From positions 361,001 through 425,000 of the forward strand of contig CAUEEP010000899.1 in assembly GCA_958450365.1 (NCBI GenBank): a DNA stretch of 64,000 nucleotides. The letters run 5' to 3'. The stretch is from Mesorhabditis belari. Lineage: Eukaryota > Nematoda > Chromadorea > Rhabditida > Rhabditidae. The notes beneath the pieces were generated by a model. That model was not told the origin of the DNA and made no database searches. It saw only the letters and a program-made list of their open reading frames with translations. Shown here one piece after another: positions 20,100 to 32,612 of the stretch. The translations under genes and the position numbers were made by a program. Each line of letters starts with the position of its first letter. Position 1 is the first letter of the stretch.

Positions 20100-23000
20100 T
20101 CAGCAACCCTTTGTCAGTAATTGGCTTTCGTTGAAGCTCGAAAGTTTTTGGGTGATCGCCTGGAAGGTGGGTCGGTTTGTGAGACGGGTTTTCCAACAAG
20201 AAGTCATCACTTCCGAACTGGAAAGTTATTTGTAAATAGATAAGAACTGAAGATTAGAATTATCCCTTGAATAGGTCTCACATTTGTGTCGGTGTCCGGT
20301 GCGGGGGTATCAATCGAAAGCCTTTCTGCAGCTCGCCGAGCAGTCTTGATGGCTCCAGATCCTCGTAGGGCGTGTCACCGAAAGAGAACATTTCCCAGAG
20401 AAGAACCCCAAATGACCAGCTGAAAGAGCTTTTTCTGTGAAATCACCGAATGTTGTGAACTTTTCATTACTATTATTTTTATTATTCATTATTTATATTC
20501 ATACTCAAGAGTTATTAAGAACTTTACGGTGACATCTCTGAAGCTTACACATCAGCTTTCTCGGTAAATATACCGAACTCGATTGCCTCAAGAGCCGTCC
20601 ATTTGATGGGGAGACAGCCGCCATGCGAAGTGTAGAGCGCCTCATTTGAGCTACGACTCAGCCCGAAGTCGGACAGCTAAATCGGTTATAATGTCGATGC
20701 ATATGAAATGGCTAAATTTTTTAGTCATTTTTAATGTTTAGTTTATTGCAAATCCCGATCACAACCTTAGATGTTTTTTGCAAAGTAAGCAGAATATTGC
20801 GGGCCGCCACATCACGATGGAGGACATTTTTGGAGGCGAGGAACTCCTGGAATGTGCAGTGAAATTTTTGCTACTAAAAAAGGATCTAGAAACTGAAACT
20901 TCGAGAAAATGAAAATTCAAAGCAGCGCCTAACCAGTGCACTCGCCACCTCCCAGGCGATTCGATAAAGATCCTCAACGAAAATTACATTGGTTGCAATC
21001 TGAAACGTATGGATAACAGAAGATGCTCATATGAAAACAAATATCTACAGTCAAACCTCGATGATATAAACGAATGAAAGGTTAATAATAAACGTTTTTT
21101 CCAGATTCGCAATTAACGAGGATTGATTATAGAAATGAAAAATTAAGACTCCGTCTTGATAAAACTTTAGTACTTTCTAGCTAATACTTTATAAAGATAC
21201 TTGATGGTCGGTTCGCTTGATGCTGACCAGCTGCGTGTGCAGATTGCCAAAAGCACAGAATTCGGTCAAAATGGACGGATTGTCAAGACTAGAGGAGCAT
21301 CCCAGAATCGAGAGTAGATATGGATGGAAACCGATCGATTTCATTGTGAAGATCTCTTGTAAAAAGTTGGCTCTAAAAAGTGTCAAGTCTCGTGTCACTT
21401 TTGAATGCTAGGTCCTATCACAGTCAAAGCTGTATCTGGTGGAATAAAAGAGTTTGAAAAACTTGATAGATTATCGACCGTATGTAAAGAAAAATATACT
21501 ATCACTCCCCTTAGCATCTTCTCCTTATTCTGCTACTCTTTTCTTATTCTATTAGGTTGATGCATAAGTCTTTTCGTTCCTTTTCGTCTGCCGTTTCAAG
21601 CCAACAAATGCACCAATTAAACTACGGTTGATTTCATTAGAAAAACCAATTATTTTTCTGCAAAATAACATTAAAACGGGTTTAAAAATATTTAATGCCT
21701 GGATTTTCTTGAGAGTATGAAGTCGGGTAGTCAAAAAGGGCTAACTCGATGATGCGGTTTAGACACCTTAGCTAAAGAAGACCTATCTTCGTGTCAATAG
21801 ATAAAAGATAGAGAAAAAAAAGTTTGATATTTCGCCAAAATTTCAGAGAAATTCATTCAGCCAATTTTTCCGTAGAGTTTTTTATAGATTTTTACGAAAA
21901 AGGCGTTTTTCACTCTCGAATTTGCTTGAAAGTCAACCGAAATTGATTTAAAAAGATGGAAATTCAACAAAAAAACACTTTTTTTATAGAGCAAACTATA
22001 GATTAATTGGTGAATTTGTTGCTTTTTAACAGAAGTACGAAAAAAACGAAAAGACTTTTGCATCAACCTAATACTAAAATTTAAAAGACGAACACATCCT
22101 GTGGAGTGGCCGGCTTTTTGACAGCGACCTTTACGAACGTTTGATTGGATGAGAAGTGCTTCTAAAAGATTTACTTTCAGCCTTTAAAAGTGGAAAAGAG
22201 AAGAGGAGGCAAATTTAGATTCTGATTTAGATTCCGGTGATTCCGGTGGGTTCTTGATCAGGCTGGCCTTTAAAGGCGTAAGACTGACCTGCCTCGACCT
22301 TGATTGAGATCCTAGGTGTACAGTGTTTTAAATTGATTAAAAGAAAAAAATGTCAAAATGTTTTGCTCTATTCAACAAGCCTCTAAATCGCGATTCGCGA
22401 GTAGACACGGCAGCGTTCCACGGTACTCTCCGTAGTACACATCGGAGAAACCTCCTCGACCGATTCGATTCGAAATCGTCAATTGCAGCGAATCGATCTC
22501 CCATGGGTCAAGGCTTCTGAATACTGGTGAAAAAGTTGAAATTGTACATCATCTGCCATGCATGATTACACAAACAGCAAAGCTGGGCTCATGCCTTCAT
22601 GTGCAGCAATGAAGGCTTTAATATTGGGTTGGGGAGAATGAGTCGGCGCCGAAATTTAAAGAAACTTTTTGCACCCATAAAACCTTCTTTAAATACACGT
22701 TTTGTTTCATCAAAATGGTCCACTATTTCTTTACAAAATGGCTTTTGAGAGATTCCACAAAGCTTTTTTTTTTTGGGATTTTATGGATTCCCAAACACAG
22801 CTAATCAAAATGACAAAAAGTCCGACTCATTGCTTGAACAGTTTCTTCCACATAAACCTCCTTTGGTGTTTATATAAAAAAGATAGAGCACACTCAATTA
22901 CATAAGTTACCAAATTTTCAGGAAGATCCCTCCAACCGTTTACTCTAGATGACAGTTTATCGATTTTGTGAAAAAATGATCCTTTGTTGAGTTGAGGCCC

Positions 23001-26000
23001 TGTTTGAGTTCTCTTTTAAATATTATTTTGTAGAGAATTAGTTACCCTTCTACGGATATCAAACGCATATCATTTGACAAAGTCTGCTATAAGTTTTAGA
23101 AATTTCTTTGATTTTCGGCGCCGACTCATTCTCCCCAACCCAATAGCAAAGTTGTTGTAATTCCTCACTTGATGTATTCGATCTGGGAACCTTGCTTTTC
23201 CCTGAATTTCATTGAAAATTTGAAAAAAACAGAGACAAACTTGCAGAGCCGGTAGGTGTAAAAAAGGAGTTGGGAAAGGAAGACGACAATTGCGATTGGA
23301 ATGAAGATGTAGAAGAGTTTAAAGGACTTTCTCGTCTCTTCGATCTCCTCAACGGGCCTTGTCGGTTCGATGAAACATTCCGGCAAAGAGACATTGAATG
23401 AGGTGAGCCGATAGAAAACCGAGAATCGACTCGAATTTATTGATGTCGGAGTCCATGTGTGCTGAAGAAAAAATAAAAGGATTCATAATCAGGGTCTATT
23501 TTGGGCAAGGAGCGTAACCCTGAATAACTCAAAACTTGAAATTCTAAATGATTTCAGGGAGTAGTTTGAGAGCCTTTTCTCCGAGTCTTCCACCCTCATT
23601 TTTTCTAGGGTCCTTCCGAGTAATCGCTTTCTAAAACGCGCTTCGAAGGGAAAAACTACTGTAATTTAACGGCTGTGGCTTGCGTGCTTCTCTCGAAAGG
23701 GAACAGCTGTTAGGCGGCAACTTCGATACCCGTTCGAGTTAAATCGCGTAGAGATTGTTGCCTTCACATCAAAGGTCAACTACCTTGTGAGATCTCAGAA
23801 CTGACAGACCTCAGAACAGACAGATCTCAGAATTGACAGATCTCAGAACAAATGCACTTGTTTTCTCAAGAATTAAAGGCACAACACGTCTTTCATCTGT
23901 TTTTCACTGTTTCACTGTTTTTCATCAAGCCACTATTTTGCATAGTAAAGGGTAACAATTGAAACAAGTTGACGATTGCTACGGCAACTCACGTACAGTG
24001 TGTCTTAGCTTTTGCTCTTTGGTCTTTTCCAAATAGAACACTCCCCGTCAACTCTTACCATCAACTCGTCGGCTTGAAGACACCAAAGAAATGGGCCATT
24101 TTCAGTGATCCTAAAAGAGAACAAAAATCATGTTTGACCGCTGTAAATGCACTCACTCAAACTCTTTCCCTTGTTCACTGTTGCTGTCATTGAGGCGAAT
24201 GCTGAGAATTCCACCTTCAAGATCCCGAATCTCGATCATCAGTTGAGGGGCATCGGGGAGATCATCTAAAAAGCAGTCAGCAGTCAGACATATTTTATAA
24301 ATTCTTAGTCAGCACTGTTCAAAAAAATTGTTGTACTATAAGTTGTTTGACTATTTTTTCAACCATTTACCAGCCTTAACATTGGATTTGTTAAATCCTT
24401 GACGCCAGAATTATGAGACACCCTCTATTCGTAAACCTTACACCTTAACTCGTGTTTTGTCTGAATGTAATGCCCCAAGGCACTCCACATAACTGACCAG
24501 TCAACGTGTAGGTCCTGTTGATTATTTCAGCCGAGTGTTCCGGATAGTCCGCACTCATATCACCGAAGATCGCCGGCGCTGCAACGATCTCATTTTGTCT
24601 CTCGTCGTTTCCCTCTTTTTGTTGATAGGTGAGCGTCCCGAAACAAGTGCCACCGTGCAAACAGAAGGTCACCGTCGACATTCTCCAAAGAAGGTTTACG
24701 GCCAAATCGTCATATCTGAACGATTGAATACAAGGTTTGGCATACACAGTGTGGTGCAGAACCATACGCCAGCCTCTAAATTTCAATTTTCTGCGGTTCC
24801 CGTGCCAGTGGCAAAAAAACTGAAAACGTAGTTAGATTCAGGACAAAAATAACCCTTATAACCAAAAATAACGAAAAATAATCGAAAATCGAATGCCCCC
24901 CACATCCGCGCGAAATTGCGGTTTCTATACGATCCACATGTTTGAGTATCCATTCGACGCTGAAAAATGTTCTGAATGCAATGGTGGAAAAAAAATTATC
25001 AAAATCCGTTTTGTGGATTTTTTGAAATCGCATTTTATCAAAAAAATGATCATTTTACATAGAGACGGCCGAACTCCTCTGTATTTGGCCCTCCACTACT
25101 CAGTGATAACAGAAAATTAGGAAATGCCAGGGAGTAGACTTTGTGCAATTGTTATCTGGGGTCATTTTGAGACGAAAATCGTATGAATTGGTCAACTCAC
25201 AAAAAAGTTATAACAGTTTGAAGACAAAAATGACGTTTTACGACTTTCTGCGCGCTAAAACGTGGATAATACCGTAACCCTTTCTATGGCGAAGAACACA
25301 ACTATATAAGGAGCGCTTGCAAAGAATTTTTTCAATTCGTTTTTTTCTTTTTACGGGCTTATTTTCTTTTTTGATGTCATAATAATTGTTTCTATTTTCA
25401 GATACCCAAAAATGAGTAGACCAAAGAAACGCAGCAAAATGGGGAAGCAAATTCTTGAAGACAAAAGAGAGACGCAACGGATGAAGGTTTTAAACGAATT
25501 GAAAATGGAAAGGATGAGAGCAAGAAGAAAGGAGGTAAGTAAGATCAAAAAGCGCAAACGTGTTGAACTGTTGCAGAAGCTTCGTTTAGCCCGAAAAATT
25601 TATTGTCGCTGCCTAAAAAGACAACATAAACGTTCAACTGGTGGTGCATCTCTTCTTTCTCCTCTTCAAACGTTGGCTTTGATGTCGAAATCTAAAATTA
25701 CTCGTGATGCCCACAGAATTTATAGCCGTGCCACGTCGCTTTTTGCCAGCGAGTATCAAATCGACAGGATCCGAAAAGCTTCAGCAAAACACGTCGGTTA
25801 TGAGATCTCAGGGGCAACGCCATTGTATTGAAAGATCTTCATGCAGCAGTACAATATCGATTGGGCAAGCTGACCGATTCTGAAACAAAACGGTTGATTA
25901 TAATGGGCGATAAGGGGCTTGACAGCACAAAGTTAACGCTTATGCTACCTGACAAGAAAAACAATCCTCAATCGTGTTATAACCACCTGATTATTGCCGT

Positions 26001-29000
26001 TTGGAAAGGAGGAGATGATCATCAAAATCTGCTAAAATATAGCAGTATTGTCGACAAGCTCGCACCACTCACCAGGCAGATATTTTTGGGAGGCGATCTC
26101 AACTTTCTTGCATCATCATTTGGTATTTCCAATGCGTCAACTTACCCATGCATCTGGTGTACATACAAAGTGGACAAATCCCTAAATCCAGCAAAAGTTA
26201 CCACGAGTTTTGATAGACAGAAATATTCTGCTCGAACAATCAAACACTTTGATGAAATTCTGCAAAGAAAATCTGCCAAACCTGAAGAGAAGTTGGGCGT
26301 CTTTCGTCGATACATTTCGCCGATATATCGTGCATTGTGCTGTATTCCTCCTGTGTTACACCTTAAACTTGCTTTGGGTAATTGCATTTTTCAAGCTATG
26401 GAAACAGAGGGCCGTGCAATCCGGTCATTAATGGGGTATCTGAAAATAGAAACAATTATTATGACATCAAAAAAGAAAATAAGCCCGTAAAAAGAAAAAA
26501 AACGAATTGAAAAAATTCTTTGCAAGCGCTCTTTATATAGTTGTGTTCTTCGCCATAGAAAGGGTTACGGTATTATCCACGTTTTAGCGCGCAGAAAGTG
26601 GAGGGCCAAATACAGATGAGTTCGGCCGTCTCTGTGTAAAATGATCGATTTTTTTTTAATAAAATGTGATTTCAAAAATCCACAAGATGGATTTTGATAA
26701 TTTTTTCCACCATTGCATTCAGGACATTTTTCTGCGTCAAATGGATACTCAAACATGTGTATCGTCTAGAAAACGATTTTTTGCTTTATTTCACGCGGAT
26801 GTGGGGGGGTAGCGTATGTTTCTGCACCTAGGCAATTTTCGTTTTTCGGCTGTTACGTTGTCCCTATCCATGTCGAAGATTTTTGGAGTTTAAGAGTTTT
26901 TTTGGGCCTGAATCCTTAATACCGTAGCATCAACTATGCTATGCAAACCTTGGTACATCGAAAACTTTGCGTTGATCCCGTTTGTCTGGTGATGGGATCG
27001 GGCCAGCAAATGCATCGTAGCGACACTGATCGATTGTGCCGTTACCCTAGAAATTGAAGATTTCTAAAAGCACTAACAGAACGGCAGATCAGATTAGGGT
27101 TTGGCTCAGAGTCAAACGCTCACGATGTAAAGTTCGGGTGTGTAGATGTACTTCCCACGGGGAGCAACGAGGGTTAAATAGCGGCCATAGGTCGTACTCC
27201 AACCCCAATAGATTATCGCATATTTGAGCTCGAAGCCGGAGAAGTCCTCCACACCGACAACCGGCGCATTGTCATCTGGAATTTGTCCCGATATTTGGAG
27301 TATTTTGATGACAAGCTTCATACATGTTACCTCCTTCTTTCTATTGGGTTGGGGAGAATGAGTCGGCGCCGAAAATGAAAAAAATGTCTAAAACTTCTAT
27401 TCGACTTCGTCAAATAATATGCGTTTGATATGAGTAGAATGGTTAACTAATTCTCTACAAAATGACATTTAAAAGAAAATTCAAACAGCGTCTCCGCTCA
27501 AGAAAAAGCCATTTTTTCACAAAAACTACAAACTGTGATCTAGAAAAAACCATTGGTGGGATCTTCCTGCAAATTTGGCAACTTAAGTAATTGAATGTAC
27601 TCTATCTTTTTTATATAAACACCAAAGAAGGTTTATGTGAAAGAAACTGTTCAAATGATGAGTCGGACTCTTTGCCATTTTAACCAGCTGCGTTTGGAAG
27701 TTCATAAACTCCACGAAAGAAAAGCTTTGTGGAATCTCTCAAAAGTCATTTTGTAGAGAAATAGTGGATCGTTTTGATGAAACCAAACGTATGTTTAAAG
27801 AAGGCTTTATGTGTGCAAAAAGTCCCTTTAAAGTTTGGCGCCGACTCATTCTCCCCAACCCAATAGATCCCAGTTTCCGACACTCACACATGACGACGTC
27901 GTTTCGAAGAACCGAGTAGGCGAAGAGGCAATCACAATGCTCAACGGGAAGCGTCAACCGGATTGTTGCATTCTTTCTCACAACCTTCACCATGTAGTAG
28001 CAGTACGGCATCGGGCTGTTGCCACTAGAGTGTGTTCCTTGTGTGTAAGTAATTACTCGAGTCAAATGACTAATTTTTACTTGATTAATCGACGCTTTTT
28101 GATCGAGTAACTACGAAGAATCCTCGTATTAGTAAATTAAAGATCTTAGACCGTGTTAGATGGTGGTTTTTTTCTCTTTTGAGATATCGACTTACACTCA
28201 TAACATCGGAAACCTATCAAGGTACAACCTTAGTTTTGAGCGCAAGTTGATAGCTGACAAAGAAAAAAAATACCACCGTCTACCACCATCTAAATCATGT
28301 TGAGCGCTACTGTAAGTCGCCACTCGCGATTTTCTGGCCGCAATTTTTTTGCAACAATTCTCGCTAAAAGTACGGTAATTTTTCCCAAGCGTGCGTTTTA
28401 AAAAAAGACATTCACGTGAGAAACACACTCTACTCTCGACTACTGAATTTCTCCGAAACACTCGCAAGGGGCTCAGTATATTCATATCCGTGAATTTTTT
28501 TGACTTATCAAGTTCTGATGTTCTGAAGAAGAAAAAAACGGTTTGCAATCGAATGCTCTAGTAAATGGAAGCAAACTTTAGCCCGCGACGGCGGTCGGGA
28601 TGCTGCTCTTCGTCATCGATGTAGAGCGGGAAGATGAATTGATCGTTGCACTGGCATGAGCCTTGATTGGTCGTGTCGGTGCTTGTGTGGATGCCGACCG
28701 AGACGAGAAATGAACAGTTCCCGGCACAATCGCTTGCGTGAACGGTCAATTGCTAAAGGTGGCAACTAGAGTTCTAATCAAATATGACTAGTTAAATTGT
28801 GAGCACTTGTCAAAGCAATCAAATAACCAAAATTCGTGGACTTTCAAAATTTTTAATCTGGGATCTTTATTCATTTTTAGGTTCCCAAATGTATCTTGTA
28901 TTCATTTTTTATAGCGACAGCCTGACTACTCGACAGCCCGACTACTCGACAGCCCGACTACTCGACAGCCCGACTACTCGACAGCCCGACTACTCGACAG

Positions 29001-29176
29001 CCCGACTACTCGACAGCCCGACTACTCGACAGCCCTTTTTATAAGTTCACCATAGTCTCGCGGAAATCGTGACTGTGCTCAGAGTAGGAGGGAAAATCGG
29101 TTGTTAAAATGACCATTCGATCCTCGGAAATAACAAGTCGAAATAAACCCGATAAAGCCACCACAACGTAGATCAT
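20100..29176 (-). CDS. RTK-B: intact single-pass receptor tyrosine kinase, 17 exons, 756 aa
   Basis: Exons: 29176-29051, 28752-28577, 28024-27888, 27275-27124, 27046-26949, 24790-24498, 24265-24157, 24110-24059, 23461-23241, 22516-22381, 22161-22094, 21372-21201, 20999-20934, 20846-20766, 20676-20549, 20419-20282, 20217-20100. Total 2271 nt; every junction keeps phase and there is no internal stop. Signal peptide [17 protein letters not shown], an ectodomain of about 420 residues that I do not recognise, [18 protein letters not shown], glycine loop [27 protein letters not shown], then CW...RPTF and a short tail. It phosphorylates protein tyrosines at the plasma membrane; the ligand is unknown. 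Oddities: APE reads ALE, and one intron uses a GC donor (22380). Introns host three MITEs and transposon element 2. Closest in style to the expanded nematode RTKs. Confidence 0.88.
21552..22071. mobile_element. 520-bp mariner-type MITE, family 1, in RTK-B intron
   Basis: The ends are TTAGGTTGATGCATAAGTCT and (complement) TTAGGTTGATGCAAAAGTCT, with TA on both sides. It has no coding capacity. An inverted relative is at 32613-33131, and divergent relatives are in the DEG/ENaC arms (42056-42510, 48253-48705). Confidence 0.85.
22624..23143. mobile_element. 520-bp MITE, family 2, in RTK-B intron
   Basis: Terminal repeats TTGGGTTGGGGAGAATGAGT continue into CGGCGCCGAAA, with TA on both sides. It lies between the TM and glycine-loop exons. 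A second copy in opposite orientation is at 27344-27863. Confidence 0.85.
24896..26808. mobile_element. Long-terminal-inverted-repeat DNA transposon, element 2, in RTK-B intron
   Basis: The left end CCCCCCACATCCGCGCGAAA is mirrored at the right end. Inverted repeats cover 24896-25085 plus 25240-25411 on the left and 26434-26808 on the right; about 150 bp is absent from the right repeat. It encodes the same protein family as element 1. It occupies the intron between RTK-B exons 26949 and 24790. A target duplication could not be identified. Confidence 0.75.
25412..26433 (+). pseudogene. Putative transposase of element 2, one frameshift
   Basis: ATG at 25412 lies just after a TTTTCAG acceptor-like site within the inverted repeat. 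A basic N-terminus ([13 protein letters not shown]) is followed by [20 protein letters not shown], then a single-base frameshift near 25811 at a GGGG run. It continues from about 25828 with [44 protein letters not shown] and [13 protein letters not shown]. The frame then runs into the right inverted repeat and gains an artificial tail, so the 3' part is probably truncated. Long blocks are shared with element 1 (5206-6135) while the flanks are not, pointing to protein-level constraint. Confidence 0.7.
27344..27863. mobile_element. 520-bp MITE, family 2, second copy in RTK-B
   Basis: Same terminal repeats as 22624-23143, opposite orientation, TA flanks. It lies in the intron between exons 28024-27888 and 27275-27124, which would otherwise be about 90 bp. 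Confidence 0.85.
28920..29035. repeat. 16-bp tandem repeat, about 7 copies, in RTK-B first intron
   Basis: The unit GACTACTCGACAGCCC is repeated almost perfectly. It lies between the signal-peptide exon and exon 2. Any ORF across it is an artefact of the repeat. Confidence 0.9.
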
Positions 29177-29689
29177 TGTTGATATGAATGTCAATTTTAG
29201 GCGTTCGATGTTGGGTTAAGAAAAATGAAAAAATGACTGAAAAACGCTAATCTTTCCATTTAGCACATCGTTATCAAAAAACAGACAGTGTTGAGCGAAA
29301 CAATACAGCTTAATACAACTTAGTGAGTCACAGAAAGGAGTTTCTTGTCGCGAAAACATTACTGCAAAAACTAGGGAGAGACGAAAAAAAATCAGGGTTA
29401 AGGGTTGAGTTTTACTTTGCAAGATTTTCTAAAATTCTAAAATTACTAAAATTAATATGTGAAAAATCTCAAACTAATTTGATCAATTCTGTCGCCTATA
29501 GACCACAAGTTATGGTTTTAGCAGTTTAAGTAGCAAATAATTCGGAAAATTTTTTATTATAATGCAATAATTGGAATAGGAGATTACAAATATTTCAGAA
29601 AAAATATCATGGCAAATTGCGGGCAAAAAGCGATCCGAGCGAGCGACGACTTTCTTGTTTTGATTAGCTAGAAAGGACCATAATTGTCA
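29177..29689. other. Upstream region of RTK-B
   Basis: About 500 bp between the RTK-B start codon and repeat X copy 2. No gene, tRNA or clear promoter motif is seen; it presumably contains the RTK-B promoter. Confidence 0.3.
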
Positions 29690-30416
29690 CCCATAATTAT
29701 CGAGACAAGATATTTGAAAGCAACAAGTGCTTGATGTACATTAATATTAGATAGATTTTAATTAGTCTGAAACCAGAGATTTTTAGCTACAAAATGATAG
29801 TTCACTTGTGAAAATTGGCCCAAGATTCGTATCCATCTGAGTGAAACCTGCCAGAATTACTCGGAGTCGAGTTGAAGGCCGTTTGCCAGGATTTCTATTT
29901 AAGGACAGCCTTTTGCCCCCAACTACCCAACGGAAAAACCAAATGTTTGTGGAAATTTTCATTCTCTACCCCAATGACACTTAAACTAAGGCAGATGATT
30001 GATTATAAAAAATTCTGGAAGAAAAAATGTAAGTCAAAAGCCTACATTTCACCACATGCTCTTAGCGCCTTCAACAAGCTTTGGGAAATTACACAACAAA
30101 AAGTATCAAAAGACTTTATCGCCAACCTAATATATAAATAAAATTTATCCAATAATGTACATCAAGCAGTTATTGCTTTCAAATGGATGTCCTTGGCGTC
30201 CTTGGTGTCCTACGATGCTTTGATCACCGCCTTGGAATCGTTGACATTGACGAATGCCGAATTCCAGTTCGGAAGTGATGATCTCCTGTTGGAAAACCTG
30301 TCTCACAGATCGACCTTCCAGGCGATCACCCAAAAACTTTCGAGCTTCAACGAAAGCCAATTACTGGCAAAAGGTTGCTGAGTGTGTGCATGAGTTGTTT
30401 TTGTATATTCTAACTG
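29690..30416. repeat. Segmental repeat X, copy 2 (uninterrupted)
   Basis: Nearly identical to 3694-4437. It runs directly into the RTK-C 3' flank, without the transposon present in copy 1, so it shows the pre-insertion site (AACTGTTGTACTTTG). Confidence 0.85.
30268..30381 (+). pseudogene. Relic final kinase exon in repeat X copy 2
   Basis: The reading SEVMISCWKTCLT matches the RTK-B last exon but has the same 4-bp deletion as the 4286 copy. The later frame [20 protein letters not shown] matches RTK-B in another phase. It lies head-on to the RTK-C 3' end. Confidence 0.7.
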
Positions 30417-32278
30417 TTGTACTTTGTGCAGAGGTGGATGAATAAACCTGGTTCATATCATGAAATATTGCACGTTAATTTTGAAAAGACTTTATTAGGA
30501 ACTCTCTTTTCGATTCCTTGTGATCAAAAGCTTTCTAGCGATCATTTCATCATTGATGAGCATTCTCGGTCTTCTCATCGATTTGCTTGTAGTCATTTCT
30601 GTCAGTGTCGTGTATTCATTAAGGTTCATTCTTACTCACAGCTCCAACGTTAAATAATATCCGGCGTTCTCGGGGTTCACCTCCTTTTGCAAAGAGCTGA
30701 CAATTTGTGTGAATGTCGGTCTCGTGTGAGCTTCGATCCCCCAGCAGTCCAGCATCAAATCGGCGCTAAAATAGCAGTCAAAATTCTTGGAAATTAAAAT
30801 ATAGTGGATGATCGATAATCGTTCCAACAAATCGGGAAAATTGTTTGCTAATTGAAAGCCATGATAATGTGGCAGTCTCCGTTGGGACCGGAAATTTTAA
30901 GGCGCGCTAAAATCACGGAAACATCTTTTCAGCAGATTTTAGGCCAAACGTCGCAATCAATTCAAAAACCTAAGTGTTATATAGAGAATTGAAGCCTGAA
31001 TTCTTGCCTACATTTCTTTACCAAAAGATCTTTGATTGGAGTTTTATAGTCGATTTTTCAGACCCTCAAATGAGCCCAATTCTCCAGTCTCCAGCACGCT
31101 TCCATTTCTAGCTGTTTTCTAACTTTGGATGTTCGGCGATTTTGGTAAAATATGAATTGAGTTTTTGAATTGATGAATTGATTGCGACCTTTGGCATGCA
31201 ATCTGCTGAAAAGGTGTTTCCGTAATTTTGACACACCTTAAATGAGCAGTTTGAAGTAGGCATGTTTTAACAGGGACCTTAACACCTTTTAATTCTGGTC
31301 AAGTCGAAATGATTCTTTAAAAGACTAATTAGGCGTCTCTTTTTTTTCAAAAAACTCACAAAAATTTCGACGTTCCCGGTGGTGGTGCAAGTCGGTGGCC
31401 GCGGAGCAGCGTCTGGAGGAGGTCAATCGACGGGATCTCCGAGTAGGGTTCCTCTCCCAACGAGTACATCTCCCACATCAAAACACCGTATGACCAACTG
31501 ATAAGGGAAAGGCAACAATAGGATGTGGTCAAATGAGATGAGTCGAATGGTCAAATAGACCATTCGACGCAGAGTTTCACACTGATTCCGAATCTCCCTT
31601 TCGTTTCTTAAAAAATAGCTTTCTATAAAAAGTTATAAGTGTGTTAAGTTTTAGCGTAAAAATGCGTAAATTTGGGGCCAAATAGGAGTGCGACATCAAA
31701 AATCCAATCTAAGAATATCATCTTCAACTTGAATGCGATCTGATGGAAGAAAAATGATAAAACATTGGTTGATAAAATAATAAAAAATTGCTTGATAAAA
31801 TGATAAAACACAGCGGAGACTCTTTTTGACGACTGTATAACTTTTTATAGAAAGTGGTTTCGCAAAAAACGAAAAACAAATTGGGAATCAGAGTGCAAGA
31901 AATTCTGCGTCGAATGGTCTATGGCTGATCTCATTTGGCCACATCCTACTGTTGCCTTTCCCTTGTGAGAGAAGTTGGAGGTGAGATTGTTTAGCTTTCA
32001 CTCACATATCGGATTTTTCGGTAAAAATGTGTAGTTCCATCGCCTCGGGCGCCGTCCATTTGATGGGGAATTGTCCCTGGACGGATTGGTAAAACAAGCG
32101 ATCCCCATAAGATCGACTCAGTCCGAAGTCACAAAGCTGTGAATGAATAGAGATTGAGTTCAACTTTATTGACTTTAAATAGGGTTGTTACGTGATACTC
32201 AAAAGTCGGCTTTCAAAGAGCCTTCGAAAAATCAATCCTAAGGGCGCTGAATACCGTTTATACCCTAATAGTAGTGAC

Positions 32279-32602
32279 AAAAAAATGATGAGGCTTCGCC
32301 CTTTCACCTGAGCGATAAAAAGTTGCACTGATTTGCGAGTTTTCAACGAAATTCTCTCAAACCTTTCCATAACATGGATATTCCACTATGGAAACAATCC
32401 AAATTGAATTTCATTCACTCATCGCCGATAAAAGCGAAAAACTGCAAAATAGATTGATGCGTAAATTCAATTTGATTTATTTCCAAAGTTGTGTCGATGG
32501 AATATGCATGTTATGGCAAAGTTTCAGAGATTTAGTTGAAAACTCGCAATTCGGTGCAACTTTTTATCGCTCAGGTGAAAGGGCGAGGCCTCATCATTTT
32601 TT
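32279..32602. mobile_element. Foldback MITE in RTK-C intron
   Basis: Counterpart of 10881-11210, with the same inverted ends (AAAAAAATGATGAGGC). Confidence 0.75.
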
Positions 32603-32612
32603 GTTACAACTA

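Noticed and set aside
28920..29044. ORF encoding a Thr/Gln/Pro repeat protein
   Set aside because: It is the translation of a 16-bp tandem repeat inside the RTK-B first intron.
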